Shown piece by piece: positions 42,301 through 53,024 of a stretch of 64,000 nt of DNA. The stretch lies in assembly GCA_964627455.1 (NCBI GenBank), contig CAZVKC010000021.1:1-64000 (forward strand), given 5' to 3'. The DNA comes from F-183 sp964627455. GTDB lineage: Bacteria; Acidobacteriota; Terriglobia; Bryobacterales; Bryobacteraceae. The position numbers and the translations under genes are program-made. The notes beneath the pieces were generated by a model that saw only the letters and a list, made by a program, of their open reading frames with translations, did no database searches and had not been told where the DNA came from. Every line of letters begins with the position of its first letter. Position 1 is the first letter of the stretch.

Positions 42301-43195
42301 CGAGCGCGCCTGTCGTGGTTGCTGCATCTGCTTGTGCGGCGAGCACCGTGGCCTGATGGCGGCGCTGCTGGTTCAGGACCGGTTCCAGGTCCAGAATGAC
42401 ATCGCGGAGCGAATGATAACGCTCGTTGCGGTCGCGCGCCATGCAACGCCGCACGACCTCCGACAGCGCGACCGGGATTTCAGCGTTGCGCGACGAGAGC
42501 AGCGGCGCTTCAGACTGGGTGATCTGAAAGATCAACTGCGCCGTGCTCGACGGCGCCTGTCTCTCACTGGGTTGAAACGGATGCTGGCCGCAGAGAAACT
42601 CGAACGCCATCACGCCGAACGACCAGATGTCCGACTGGGCGTCCGCGTCCTGGCCGCTGAAGATCTCCGGCGCCATCCACAACAGGCTGCCGACCACCAT
42701 GCCGGTTGCGGTGTTGCGCCGCGACACTTCGTGTGTCAGTCGCGCGATGCCGAAGTCCATCACCTTGACGGACCCGTCATTCAGCAGCATGACGTTGGCG
42801 GGTTTGATGTCGCGGTGGATGACCTGCTGCCGGTGCGCGCGTTCGAGCCCACGAGCCGCCTGGACCAGCACATCGATCCTCTTGAGCAGTGGCAGTTCCT
42901 CTTCGCTGCCGATGAAGTGCGAAAGATCGCGGCCTTCGAGGAACTCCATCACGATGTACGGCCGGCCGTTGTACTCGCCGAGTTCGTACACCGTCACGAG
43001 GTTGGGATGATTCAGTCCGCCGGCGACGATGGCTTCATTGCGGAAGCGCTGCAGCGCTGTCTCGTTCTGCTCGACCGACATGACCTTGATCGCGACCCAG
43101 CGCTTCATCTGGGTGTCCTGGGCTTTGAACACCCTGCCGAAGCCGCCTTCGCCGATCAGGCCGGCTATTTCGTACTTTTCAATCCGGGAGGACAT
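39359..43195 (-). CDS. Very large Ser/Thr protein kinase with TPR/coiled-coil stalk and extracytoplasmic Ig-like domain
   Basis: 1278 residues. Residues about 8-270 are a complete PknB/Hanks-type kinase: 'GLIGEGGFGRVFKA', VAIK Lys, 'HRDIKPANVM' and 'VMDFGIARL'. Residues about 280-1000 are charged helical repeats (TPR-like and coiled coil). A single membrane helix follows at about 1012-1032 ('WIAGAGSLAVIAVIAFLAL'). The outside part has a putative-Ig (He_PIG) domain ('PYRWTIDSGTLPDGVQLDGASGELSGTPSAQGTY', about 1065-1125), a Pro-rich linker and a terminal beta domain (about 1185-1278). It probably senses an external cue and phosphorylates cytoplasmic proteins. Followed by the pseudo-caspase gene, 11 bases away. 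Confidence 0.9.
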   Translation of the reverse strand: MSSRIEKYEIAGLIGEGGFGRVFKAQDTQMKRWVAIKVMSVEQNETALQRFRNEAIVAGGLNHPNLVTVYELGEYNGRPYIVMEFLEGRDLSHFIGSEEELPLLKRIDVLVQAARGLERAHRQQVIHRDIKPANVMLLNDGSVKVMDFGIARLTHEVSRRNTATGMVVGSLLWMAPEIFSGQDADAQSDIWSFGVMAFEFLCGQHPFQPSERQAPSSTAQLIFQITQSEAPLLSSRNAEIPVALSEVVRRCMARDRNERYHSLRDVILDLEPVLNQQRRHQATVLAAQADAATTTGALDRAMDLVTQALEFDNESQPARQLRERLQREIKRKSSQDRVESLIQQASDDVAARRIDAAIAKLKSALELDPDSIAARSRLAELQVLLDRRKQVEQMASQASAKLVAGNLEDTSKLLEQAFSIEPNNSQLIQLQQSLVAERLRREKRQRFQEGLTQARDRLNQHRPDEALVILSRARDLITGEPGLDSLLFELEELRRESERMEIVRQALAKARILESKGDWDGVAAVLEPVAISSGADWPDVQSLLAIAQREAAAKRRAAEVQKALDEAKNLFKVGDLSGALLSVERSAVLYPEDKRFQALQQRLAEERKRREMDQASTRVQEEIRDLLNRQKYSEAMRRVDAAALEFPEADLREHRRRVAIDHARALQLAAKHDEAVVVLESAIARNGSDEILQRLKNEIEADRETSSRRNEILEAASRARRMLDTGELEAALDHVEQSLAAHPTEPVLLDLKARTSERLRTREIDRRNRDLEARLSQVETSIALHDWDRAASLLDTVEREYPGNPSAADLRAKLALSQRRHQLAMRKADIEAAIKLQDWDRAQQRLNEFRLDFAQERTAADELQRLIGSGMRESRLRAGIRALESAIEAKDWKSAEAQMAALRTEFPGEKAVREWETRWSQERTIGQSVERARSLIRDGDLTAAKSEIAKGLAVRRDAELEDLLAQIETGIQQAAPDSRMHATPAPPPDFGTGAYGRSGQHTAQRPAASPWKWIAGAGSLAVIAVIAFLALRPANKPAPLTASAPGRIETREGAALRQTLIAAGGSSPYRWTIDSGTLPDGVQLDGASGELSGTPSAQGTYRASAKVSDQTGASQVVGVEIVVEKGETKPPPLAKEAEPPKSPRSDTKKQEVATNRTKPVDPPPPPVKNTQTQPQQPVTEPERSSDVGVAEFARSGRPVWTGSLAPGAVLRIDGSNASAGRLVGLPVPGRIPVEVRVLSPAGVVVAKQPGADGGWRTFEVRNDSADAVNRIQLQWTRR

Positions 43196-43236
43196 CGCCG
43201 CAGAGTCTGGAGAGTGCGATCGAACGCAGTCTCATG

Positions 43237-43242
43237 ATTATA
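43237..43242 (-). promoter_or_regulatory. Consensus -10 TATAAT upstream of the kinase gene
   Basis: On the minus strand GGGTATAATC occurs 41 bases before the kinase ATG, in the 63-base gap after the NHL gene. A start near 43230 would give a leader of about 35 bases. No good -35 is visible. It suggests the kinase set can be transcribed apart from the NHL gene. Confidence 0.45.
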
Positions 43243-43258
43243 CCCTCCCGGCCTCCGG

Positions 43259-46200
43259 CTACCTTTCCCGTGACTGCGAGATCGCCTGCGCCGTGGTTCC
43301 CCGGCGCGCCTGCGGCTTGACCACCGCGCGAGAAGCCGCGCGGGACTTCGAGGTATGGACCTGGATCGATGCGCCCGCCGCCGCTCCACATCCGGTCGCG
43401 CGAGCGTAGTAAAACCCGGGTTCCTTGCGGACCGGTTCGATTCCGGACAGGACGCACGGGGTTCCTCCGGCTTCAATCGAGATCTGTGGCTTGGCCCCCG
43501 GGTTGACGTGTGTCAGGATGAGGTCGACGCCACTGGTCCGCGCAGCGCCGGCAGCGACGATGGTCGGCCACGAGTCGGCGACCGACAACGGTTCCGGCGC
43601 CGAGAGTTGCTGCCCGCGGGACACGATCAGAGGGTGCGCGACGTGTTGCGACAATCCGCTTTCCGGCACGATCGCTTCGATCTCATCGGGCGCGACGGAG
43701 AGAAGTTGCATCGGCAGTCCGCCGAGCGTCACACGGGTGTTGCCAAGTTGTGGCGCGGGTGTTGACGATTGGATGCGCACGTCCGACAGACGTTCGCCAC
43801 GAATGATGACGCGTCCGCCGGGCGCGACTGCGTAGGTGTATTCGCGTTGACCCGGCGTGAGGAACGGCGCGCGGCGATCGATCAGCGGCGCGTCCGAGCG
43901 CCCGGTTAAGAACGTCACCAGACGCGGGGAACTCACGGGAAGCGCGCCATTCGGGCCAATCGCGTCGACCTGCAATGCGATCCCGCTCGCTTCGCCCAGC
44001 CGCGGTGACCAACTGGCGCGCCAGACGCCGTCGCCGAGCGGACGGAGGTCTACCGGACGGTCCCCGCTCGAGAACGATGTCGATACCGCGCCATCGGTCA
44101 ACAAAGAACCGCAGTTATCCACCAGGACGAATTCCGTCTTGGCCGCTTCGCCAACCCGGACATTCATGCCCTGGGGACTTGCGAAAACGGAGGTGTACTG
44201 CGTGGGCTGGCATCCGTCGGCGCCGGGAATCTTCGAGGAAATGACATTGCCGAGTCCGCCCGGAACCACCAGTGCAACGCTAACCGGGATGCGCTGCCCG
44301 TCGGTGAACGAGAGCATCACCGTACCCTGATATTGCCCGGGCGCGAGTCCGGATGCCTGCGCCCATACCTGGAACGTCGCGAGGCCCGGGCCCGAAGAGA
44401 GCCGCACGCTCGAGGACGAGGTTCGCAGCCAGTTTGACGGTTGCACGCTGATTGAAACGTCGCGTCCCGCGAGTTTGGGATACAGGATTTCGATGGGGAT
44501 GCGATTCGTCTCGTTCCCGCCCGTCGCCACCAGGATGATGCCTGCGCGATCGACATCCGGCGGAGCGTCGCGGTCGGCGGTGATCTCGAGGTTTACGACG
44601 ATTTCTTCTGCATTCGCGGTCTGCGGCGACTCAATGCGGATGCGTCCTCCGTAGAGTCCCGCGGGCAGGCCCGTCGTTTCGATCGTCACGCGTTGTGGCT
44701 GGCCGCCAGTGATCGTGCCGGATGGCGGCCGGACGCGCAGCCAGTTGCCGCCGCGCTCGGTCGTTGTGGTGGCGGACCAGGGCACGGCGCCTTGCCCGTC
44801 GACCAGCAGATCGAGGTAGCGTCCCAAACTGTCGCCGGATTTTCCGATGATCTTGATCGAACGCTCCGCAGCCGCGATCTTGCGGGCGCTGGCGTTGACC
44901 GTCAGCACGACCTGCAGTTGCAGTTTCACGTCTCCGGTTCCGGCCTGGACTGTGCCGGCGTAGGTGCCGGGCGCGAGTCCGGATGTGTCGGCTGTGACGC
45001 GAATCAGGCCGGGATCGTCCGCGGTTACGAATGTTCGCTCTCCGCTGGCGCGCAGCCAGGGGCTGTCGGAATTGCTGACGACATCCAACTGCACCGGCTC
45101 TTCTCCCTTGTTATCGATTCTCCACACGACGGAAGGCGACGGGGAACCGGACGGCACGTCGAAACGGACGTCGGGGCGATCGGAGGTCAAAGCCAGGGGC
45201 GCAGGCGGAAGCACTTCCAACTGAACGGGCACGCGCGACACGATGGGTCCATTCGGTTCGAGGCGGAACTCGACGGAGCCTTCATAAAGACCGGGGTCGA
45301 GACCGGCTCCGCTGGCTTCCACGGAAACCGATGTCGGAGCTGCGGATCCAGCACTGGCGTCTCCGGTGCGGACCGTCAACCACGGTGTCTGCGATGAGAA
45401 CGCTGCGCGCGGGAAGACGCGCAGTCCCGAAGGATTGGAGATCACATCGAGTTGCTGCGGTGAAGGCGGTACGCCGGGCGAAAGCCGTTTCTGCTTGTAT
45501 TGGAAACTCAGTCGCTGCGTCGATGGGAAGACTTCCTTGGGCGCCTCCGGCTGGATATTCAGATTCACCAGCAGAACCTGCGGCCCATTCGACGAATCCG
45601 GCGACGAGAATTCGATGCGACCCGAATGACTGCCGGGCGGTAGTCCCTGTGGCAGCGCGTCGATGCGGAACTTCGCGGGTGTGTCGGAGGTGTTGACGGC
45701 TTGCACCACCAGCCACTGCGCGCCGGTTTTGACTTCCCAGCCGAGTCGAAGCGGAGATCCACTCGACGCGGCGTCAACGAATCGCGTCAGTTGCTGATCC
45801 GCGGTCGTCACGTTGAGGTCGAGTACGCCCGGATTCACCTGCAACGTGGGTTTCACGGGTGCGGGCGTGACTTCGATCGCCACCGGAATCGTCACCGGCG
45901 CTGCGCCCGACGGCGATGAGATTTGAATCGAAGCCGAGTAAGATCCGGCCGCCAGTCCGGCCCCGTTGAGCGCGACGTGAATCAATCCTGGTGTCGTCGA
46001 CTGTTCCGCAGCAAGCCGCACGAATGGCGCGTCGGCAGACGCGTCGAACCCGATGGATGCGCCTGTGCTCGCGACGGTGAGAAGTTGCTCGGCGGGATTC
46101 TGCCCGCCTTCCTGGAACCGGAATGTCAGATTTGCGGGCGACACGCTCAGATCGGGTATCGGGGCTGCGAAATCCGCGATCACCCGCTTCGGTGCGGAGA

Positions 46201-48727
46201 GCGTGACGAGGGCGGCATCCGAACCGTCGGCGTCGCCCGAGAATCCTGCAAAGGTCCAGGTCTCCTCCGGTATCGGACTGAGACTCACCGCCGTCCCTGC
46301 GTCGTAAAATCCATCATCAGGTAGCGGGGGATTGAAATCCACGAATCCTGCGCCATTCACCGCTACGGTGAGCTTGTGCTGCGTCCGGAACGAGGCGATG
46401 AACACGGCGTTCGCGGGACCGGCTGTCACCTGTTGCGCGGCAGCGGTCGATCCATTGTTCCATCGTTCGAATACATAGCGCGTGTCGCCAGTCCCTTGAA
46501 TGCTTCGAGTGGAAAAGCGATGGGCGCTGCCGGCAATCCATCGCACCTGCTGGCCATCGCTCAATTCCTGACCGTCTACGACGATGGCTTGGCCGGGGGG
46601 ATCGGTGCGGAAGGTAATCGTGCTCGTTGCTGCAGCGGTGGTGATCAACCGGATGCGGGCGTTGTTGACGTCGGCGACATAGATGTTGCCTTCGTTGTCG
46701 ACCGCGATGCCCTGCGGGTTGTTCACCGTGGCTTGTGTTGCCGGACCATTATCGCCTTTGTACTGATAGGTGCCGTCGCCCGCGACCAATGAGATGATGT
46801 TCGTCTTCACGTCCACGCGAGTGACATTCACCGCCGTTGCGATGTACAGGTTGTCGTCTTTGTCGACGGCCAGAGCTTGCGGGTCGCCGACGGCGGCCTG
46901 CAGGGCGGGACCTCCGTAGTTGAGATTTTGCCTGGACAGAACGGTTTCATTGACGTTGCGTCCATCACCGGCATACGTCGTGATGATGCCGTTCTGCACG
47001 CGGCGGACGCGCTGATTCTTCCAGTCTGCGATGTACAACGTACCCTTCGAGTCGAAGGTGATGTCGTAAGGCTCATTGAGCCGCGCGCTTCGCGGATCCC
47101 CGTTGTCTCCTGAGAATCCCGGGGTCCCGCAAATGCCTGCGAACCGGTGCAGAATACCGCCGCCGTCCACATAACGGATGCAATGGTTCTTGCTGTCGGC
47201 GATGTACACGTCATTGGTCACCGGATGCACGGCGATGCTGCGAATGGTGTCGAACTGTGCGCGCGTAGCGGGGCCGTCGTCACCGCTATTGCCCTGCGTC
47301 GTGCCGGCGAGGGTCGAAACGATCCCCTGTGGACTGATGCGGCGCACGCGGTTGTTGTCCGTGTCGGCGATATAGTAGGTCCCGCGGCGGTCCGTCGCGA
47401 CGCGGCGCGGACTCGCAAACCGGGCGTTGATCAACGGTCCGCCGTCACCGGTCAGGGCGCCTTCTTCACCGCCGCCTGCCCAAGTGGAGACGAGTCCTAA
47501 TTTGTCGATGGCGCGGATCCGGTTGCGCGCGAAATCGGTGATGAGAAGAGATCCGCTGGGATCCAGGAAAACACTGGTAGGGGCGAGGAAGAAGGATCCA
47601 AGTGCTGGTCCGCCGTCGCCGTTCGGGATCGTGCTGCCGGCTCCGGCGATCGTGGTGATCACGCCGGTGCGCGCGTCGATTTTGCGGATGCGCCCGTTGC
47701 CCATATCCGCGATGATGAGGTTGCCTTGCGCGTCTGCGATGACGTTCCTCACGTCGCGGAGGCGCGCTCGTTCGGCGGGTCCGTTGTCGCCCGAAAACCC
47801 TGGTTCCCCCGTGCCGGCGATTGTCGATACGATGCCGTTGCGGATTCTGCGGACACGGTGATTCAGCGCATCGGCGACATACAGGTCGTTGCCGACCATC
47901 CACATGCCTTCCGGCTGGTTAAACTTCGCCGTTGCTGCCGGTCCATCCGCAAATCCCAACTCGCCCGTGCCGGCGAACGTGGTGATGATGCCGTTGGGCG
48001 CGACGCGGCGGATCTTGTTGCCGGTCAGCTCGGAGATGTAGATCGAGTTGTCGGGTCCGATCGCGACGGACGTCGGGCGCGAAACGGTCGCGCTGGTCGA
48101 TGGACCGTTGTCGCCGGTGGATGTCGGGGAAGAAGGGTTGCCGGCGACCAGCGTGAGGACGCCCTGCGGCGACACCTTGTACACGCGGTAATAGTCGCGA
48201 TCGCAGACATAGAGATTGCCGGCGCTATCGAAGGTCAGGCTCTTCGGGTAGCCTGCCGACTGCGCAAGGGCGCTCGCGCCGTAGGTGAATCCAAATGCGG
48301 TTCCATTGCCGACGTAGGTGGAGATGATGCCGTTCTTCGAAACTTTGCGAACGCGGGAGTTGATTACGTCGGCGATATACAGGTTGCCGTCTTTGTCGAG
48401 CGCGACTGCTTCGGGAAAGTAAAGACGAGCCAGATTAGCCGGGCCGCCGTCGCCTGAGAAGCCGGATTCACCGTTGCCTGCAACCGTGGAGATGCGTCCA
48501 TCGGGGGTGATGCGCCTCACGCGATGATTCGATTTGTCCGCGACGTACAGCGTCCCGTCTGGAGCCACAGCGACACGGCGGATTTCGTAGAGGCCGGCCC
48601 TGGTGGCAAGACCGCCATCGCCCAGGTATCCGCCTCCGATCGTTCGCATGATTTGTGTGGCCTGGCCAAGCACCAGTACCGGGAACAAGGTCAGACTACA
48701 GATTGTGGCTCTGGTTACGGATTGCAT
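43259..48727 (-). CDS. Giant exported NHL-repeat protein with BACON-like domains and Solibacter-type C-terminus
   Basis: 1822 residues with a signal peptide (about 1-21) and a strong AGGAGG ribosome-binding site. Residues about 25-690 hold a long series of NHL blades ('VAVAPDGTLYVADKSNHRVRRI', 'STVAGNGESGFSGDGGPA...') forming propellers. About 740-860 is an InlB/bacterial-repeat-like part ('DFNPPLPDDGFYDAGTAVSLSPIPEETWTFAGFSG'). About 865-1560 are repeated BACON-like beta sandwiches ('LSVSPANLTFRFQEGGQNPAEQLLTVASTG', '...GLAAGSYSASIQISSP'). The last about 220 residues resemble the Solibacter C-terminal domain known as TIGR03437. Probably a secreted adhesin or binding protein. First of a leftward series ending at 35011. 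Confidence 0.88.
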   Translation of the reverse strand: MQSVTRATICSLTLFPVLVLGQATQIMRTIGGGYLGDGGLATRAGLYEIRRVAVAPDGTLYVADKSNHRVRRITPDGRISTVAGNGESGFSGDGGPANLARLYFPEAVALDKDGNLYIADVINSRVRKVSKNGIISTYVGNGTAFGFTYGASALAQSAGYPKSLTFDSAGNLYVCDRDYYRVYKVSPQGVLTLVAGNPSSPTSTGDNGPSTSATVSRPTSVAIGPDNSIYISELTGNKIRRVAPNGIITTFAGTGELGFADGPAATAKFNQPEGMWMVGNDLYVADALNHRVRRIRNGIVSTIAGTGEPGFSGDNGPAERARLRDVRNVIADAQGNLIIADMGNGRIRKIDARTGVITTIAGAGSTIPNGDGGPALGSFFLAPTSVFLDPSGSLLITDFARNRIRAIDKLGLVSTWAGGGEEGALTGDGGPLINARFASPRRVATDRRGTYYIADTDNNRVRRISPQGIVSTLAGTTQGNSGDDGPATRAQFDTIRSIAVHPVTNDVYIADSKNHCIRYVDGGGILHRFAGICGTPGFSGDNGDPRSARLNEPYDITFDSKGTLYIADWKNQRVRRVQNGIITTYAGDGRNVNETVLSRQNLNYGGPALQAAVGDPQALAVDKDDNLYIATAVNVTRVDVKTNIISLVAGDGTYQYKGDNGPATQATVNNPQGIAVDNEGNIYVADVNNARIRLITTAAATSTITFRTDPPGQAIVVDGQELSDGQQVRWIAGSAHRFSTRSIQGTGDTRYVFERWNNGSTAAAQQVTAGPANAVFIASFRTQHKLTVAVNGAGFVDFNPPLPDDGFYDAGTAVSLSPIPEETWTFAGFSGDADGSDAALVTLSAPKRVIADFAAPIPDLSVSPANLTFRFQEGGQNPAEQLLTVASTGASIGFDASADAPFVRLAAEQSTTPGLIHVALNGAGLAAGSYSASIQISSPSGAAPVTIPVAIEVTPAPVKPTLQVNPGVLDLNVTTADQQLTRFVDAASSGSPLRLGWEVKTGAQWLVVQAVNTSDTPAKFRIDALPQGLPPGSHSGRIEFSSPDSSNGPQVLLVNLNIQPEAPKEVFPSTQRLSFQYKQKRLSPGVPPSPQQLDVISNPSGLRVFPRAAFSSQTPWLTVRTGDASAGSAAPTSVSVEASGAGLDPGLYEGSVEFRLEPNGPIVSRVPVQLEVLPPAPLALTSDRPDVRFDVPSGSPSPSVVWRIDNKGEEPVQLDVVSNSDSPWLRASGERTFVTADDPGLIRVTADTSGLAPGTYAGTVQAGTGDVKLQLQVVLTVNASARKIAAAERSIKIIGKSGDSLGRYLDLLVDGQGAVPWSATTTTERGGNWLRVRPPSGTITGGQPQRVTIETTGLPAGLYGGRIRIESPQTANAEEIVVNLEITADRDAPPDVDRAGIILVATGGNETNRIPIEILYPKLAGRDVSISVQPSNWLRTSSSSVRLSSGPGLATFQVWAQASGLAPGQYQGTVMLSFTDGQRIPVSVALVVPGGLGNVISSKIPGADGCQPTQYTSVFASPQGMNVRVGEAAKTEFVLVDNCGSLLTDGAVSTSFSSGDRPVDLRPLGDGVWRASWSPRLGEASGIALQVDAIGPNGALPVSSPRLVTFLTGRSDAPLIDRRAPFLTPGQREYTYAVAPGGRVIIRGERLSDVRIQSSTPAPQLGNTRVTLGGLPMQLLSVAPDEIEAIVPESGLSQHVAHPLIVSRGQQLSAPEPLSVADSWPTIVAAGAARTSGVDLILTHVNPGAKPQISIEAGGTPCVLSGIEPVRKEPGFYYARATGCGAAAGASIQVHTSKSRAASRAVVKPQARRGTTAQAISQSRER

Positions 48728-48760
48728 TGGCTCCTCCTGCTCGCGCGAACGTTCCTATCA

Positions 48761-48766
48761 ATCATA
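48761..48766 (-). promoter_or_regulatory. Candidate -10 TATGAT of the NHL gene
   Basis: On the minus strand GTATGATTG lies 33 bases before the NHL start. A start near 48754 would give a leader of about 27 bases that contains the AGGAGG site. The -35 is not clear. Confidence 0.35.
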
Positions 48767-48887
48767 CGCGTGAAACGGCCGCGTTTTGAGCCATTCGTAG
48801 GCAAAGTTGCCCGATTGTGGCGCGAATTGCGCTTATTTGAGTGACGCACCGAAACGTGTTATGGCATACTTGTCCCAAGCTATTTCG

Positions 48888-49478
48888 ATGAGACTCTCCA
48901 CCAGACTTCTTACCCTGACCTTCGGAATCTTCTTCGCTTCGATCACGGCGAGCGCGCAGGACGCTCCCGAAGTGAAGGCCAAGACGTGGGAGGTCGGCAC
49001 CTTCGCCGGTTCGAGCTACGGCCTCGATTCGTTCCGCGTCATGGGCGGCGCCAACGTCGGATATGCGATCACCAAGCACATCTTTCCCTACGCTGAGGTC
49101 AGCTACCTGCCGGGCATCATGCGCCGCGAGACAGGCGCCGGTTCTCGCATTGACTACGAACTGCCCGTCACGGATTTCCACGGCGGCGTTCACCTGCGCC
49201 TCACCAAGCCAGGCTGGCGCTTTGTGCCCTACGGTATCCTCGGCGTCGGCATGATCCGCGTCGGCGGCGGGACCGGAACGAGAACCCAGGCCGATGGCCG
49301 CGTCAGCAACGTGACCATCGCATCCTCGACGGAGTTCGCGTCGAACTTCGGCGGCGGCGCGCGTATCTACATCACCGAACGCTGGGGATTCCGCATGGAG
49401 GCCAAAGTCTATAAGCCCACGGGACGGTTCACGGACGTGTTCGGCCGCGTCGCAGGCGGCTTGTTCTGGCAGTTCTGA
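48888..49478 (+). CDS. Outer-membrane beta-barrel protein
   Basis: 196 residues from the ATG at 48888, chosen because it opens a signal peptide (about 1-22, ending ITASA). An ATG at 48861 in frame would only lengthen the region before it. The mature protein has alternating strands ('WEVGTFAGSSYGLD', 'GGANVGYAITKHIFPYAEVSYLP', 'FHGGVHLRLTKPGWRFVPYGILGVGMIRVGGG', 'NFGGGARIYITERWGFRMEAKVYKP') and ends in Phe (GGLFWQF), the usual C-terminal signal for barrel insertion. About eight strands, OmpA/OmpX size. Function unknown. Stands apart from the divergent NHL gene. Confidence 0.78.
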   Translation: MRLSTRLLTLTFGIFFASITASAQDAPEVKAKTWEVGTFAGSSYGLDSFRVMGGANVGYAITKHIFPYAEVSYLPGIMRRETGAGSRIDYELPVTDFHGGVHLRLTKPGWRFVPYGILGVGMIRVGGGTGTRTQADGRVSNVTIASSTEFASNFGGGARIYITERWGFRMEAKVYKPTGRFTDVFGRVAGGLFWQF

Positions 49479-49529
49479 TCCCGCGGTTGCACGGATCTGA
49501 CGGCTCGCACGTCAAAATAGATGTGAGCC

Positions 49530-50741
49530 ATGCCTGATTGGGTCCTCAAGTACGCCGATGCGCGCGGCGAGATCAAGCAGCAAGTTGCGGAAGCCGCCTC
49601 GGAGCGGGAACTGCGCGAACGCTTCTCGCAGCAGGGATTTCTCATCTATTCGATCAAGCCCGCGGGCGCGGTGCAGGCTCTGCGCGTGGGGCGCGGCCGG
49701 AAGAAGAAGCTTAATCTCGACAAGTTTTTGATCTTCAATCAGCAGTTCGTCACGCTGATCAAGGCCGGATTGCCGATCCTGAAAGGTCTCGACCTCCTAG
49801 CGGATCGCCTGACCGATCCCAAGCTTGGCCAGTACATCGTGGCGGTGCGTGACGAGGTCAAGAACGGCACGCTGCTGAGTGAGGCGTTCGGCCGCCAGGG
49901 CGTCTTTCCTCCGATTTACGTCAGTTCCGTCCTGGCGGGTGAAAAGTCCGGCTCGCTTGCCGAGACGCTCGAGCGCTACATCACGTACACCAAACTCGCG
50001 CTGTCGATCCGCAAGAAGGTGCTGGTGTCGCTGCTGTATCCGGCAGTGCTCATCTTTCTCGTGATCTGCCTGATCGTGTTCCTGGTCACCTACGTCGTGC
50101 CCAGTTTCGCGGAACTCTATTCCGGCATGCAGGCGACGTTGCCGGCGATGACGCAGATCCTCATCGCGGTGGGAACCACGGCTCGCAACTACGTGGTGCT
50201 GGGATTTCTCGCTTTGGCTGGCGTCGTCGTCGGAATCCGGCTGTGGCTGCAAACAGAGGCAGGCCAGGAACAGGGCGACCGCATCAAAATGCGCATCCCG
50301 ATCTTCGGCGACATCTGGACCAAGTACCAGGTGGCGCAGTTCTCTCGCGTGTTGAGCACGCTGCTCGTCGGCGGCATCCCTCTGGTGCAGGCCCTCGAAA
50401 CAGCCGGTGAGTCGCTGGGTTCGAAGCTGCTGAAGGGGATGTTGTTGAAGGTCCGGCAGAGCGTTCGCGAAGGGCAACCGCTTTCGGGATCCTTGAAGAA
50501 TACAGGCGTCTTTCCGGGACTCGCCATCGACATGATCGAAGTCGGCGAATCGACCGGCGCACTGCCGGCGATGCTCAACTCCGTCGCGGAGTTCTATGAG
50601 GAAGACGTCGGCACGCAGATGACTGCAGTGCTTGCGTTGATCGAGCCCGCCATCATGATCTTCATGGGCATCTTCGTCGCATTCGTGCTGATCTCGCTGT
50701 ATCTGCCGATCTTCTCGCTCGCCGATACGATGAAGGGCTAG
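49530..50741 (+). CDS. Type IV pilus/type II secretion inner-membrane platform protein (PilC/GspF)
   Basis: 403 residues, family size. Two T2SF domains (about 68-192 and about 270-393) each end in membrane helices, with a third helix between. Family motifs include 'FLIFNQQFVTLIKAGLPILKGLDLLADR', 'FPPIYVSSVLAGEKSGSLAETLERY', 'FSRVLSTLLVGGIPLVQALETAGESL' and 'FPGLAIDMIEVGESTGALPAMLNSVAEFYEEDV'. It anchors the assembly ATPase for pilins or pseudopilins. No other pilus gene is adjacent, which is unusual. It is followed after 7 bases by a DNA-repair gene. Confidence 0.93.
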   Translation: MPDWVLKYADARGEIKQQVAEAASERELRERFSQQGFLIYSIKPAGAVQALRVGRGRKKKLNLDKFLIFNQQFVTLIKAGLPILKGLDLLADRLTDPKLGQYIVAVRDEVKNGTLLSEAFGRQGVFPPIYVSSVLAGEKSGSLAETLERYITYTKLALSIRKKVLVSLLYPAVLIFLVICLIVFLVTYVVPSFAELYSGMQATLPAMTQILIAVGTTARNYVVLGFLALAGVVVGIRLWLQTEAGQEQGDRIKMRIPIFGDIWTKYQVAQFSRVLSTLLVGGIPLVQALETAGESLGSKLLKGMLLKVRQSVREGQPLSGSLKNTGVFPGLAIDMIEVGESTGALPAMLNSVAEFYEEDVGTQMTAVLALIEPAIMIFMGIFVAFVLISLYLPIFSLADTMKG

Positions 50742-50748
50742 CCGAACC

Positions 50749-51419
50749 GTGTCGACAACCCTGCGCGTTCTGACGAAAGAGATCATCAATTGCAACCAGT
50801 GCCAGCGTCTGCGTGAACACTGCATTGAGGTCGCGCGCGTGAAGCGCCGCGCGTACCGCGATCAGGAATATTGGGGAAAGCCCGTGCCTCCGTTCGGGGA
50901 TCCGAAGGCGCGGTTGCTGACCGTCGGCCTTGCGCCCGGGGCCCACGGCGCCAATCGCACGGGACGTGTGTTCACGGGAGACCGCTCCGGCGATTTCCTC
51001 TATCGCGCGCTGCATGAAACTGGTTTCGCGAATCAGCCCACCAGCGTTGCAGTGAACGATGGACTGCAGTTGCAGGATTGCTGGATCACCGCGAGTGTCC
51101 GCTGCGCGCCGCCGGACAATAAGCCGTTGCCGGAAGAGTTCCGCCGCTGCCGCCCGTTTCTGGAGCGTGAGTTGAAGGCGCTCAAAAACGTGACGGTCGT
51201 GGTCGCGTTGGGCAAACTTGCGTTCGATACGTATCTGGGCGTCGTGCGCGACACCGAAGGGATCCGCACGTCCGGCTACGACTTCGGACATGGCGTCGTC
51301 CACGAAGACCGCAAGCCGGTGCTGATCGCGTCGTATCATCCCAGCCAGCAGAACACGTCCACCGGACGCCTCACGGCGACGATGCTGCGGGACGTATTCG
51401 AGACAGCCCGCCGCTATCT

Positions 51420-51423
<4 letters not shown>
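50749..51423 (+). CDS. Family 5 uracil-DNA glycosylase (UdgB)
   Basis: 224 residues from a GTG start. It removes uracil and related deaminated bases from DNA. The 'CNQCQRLREHC' cysteines fit half of the family's FeS cluster. Active-site motif A is 'VGLAPGAHGANRTGRVFTGDRSGDFLY', the family 5 form lacking the polar activating residue of other families; motif B is 'IASYHPSQQNTSTGRLT'. 'DCWITASVRCAPPDNKPLPEE' holds the remaining cluster Cys. It follows pilC closely and overlaps the convergent mutase gene by four bases. Confidence 0.9.

Positions 51424-53020
<1,597 letters not shown>

Positions 53021-53024
<4 letters not shown>

Noticed and set aside
43179..43235. An 18-codon frame just upstream of and overlapping the kinase start (MRLRSIALSRLCGDVLPD)
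   Set aside because: Its ATG is only one base after the TATAAT, so the transcript from that promoter would begin inside it; it has no ribosome-binding site and no supporting composition.
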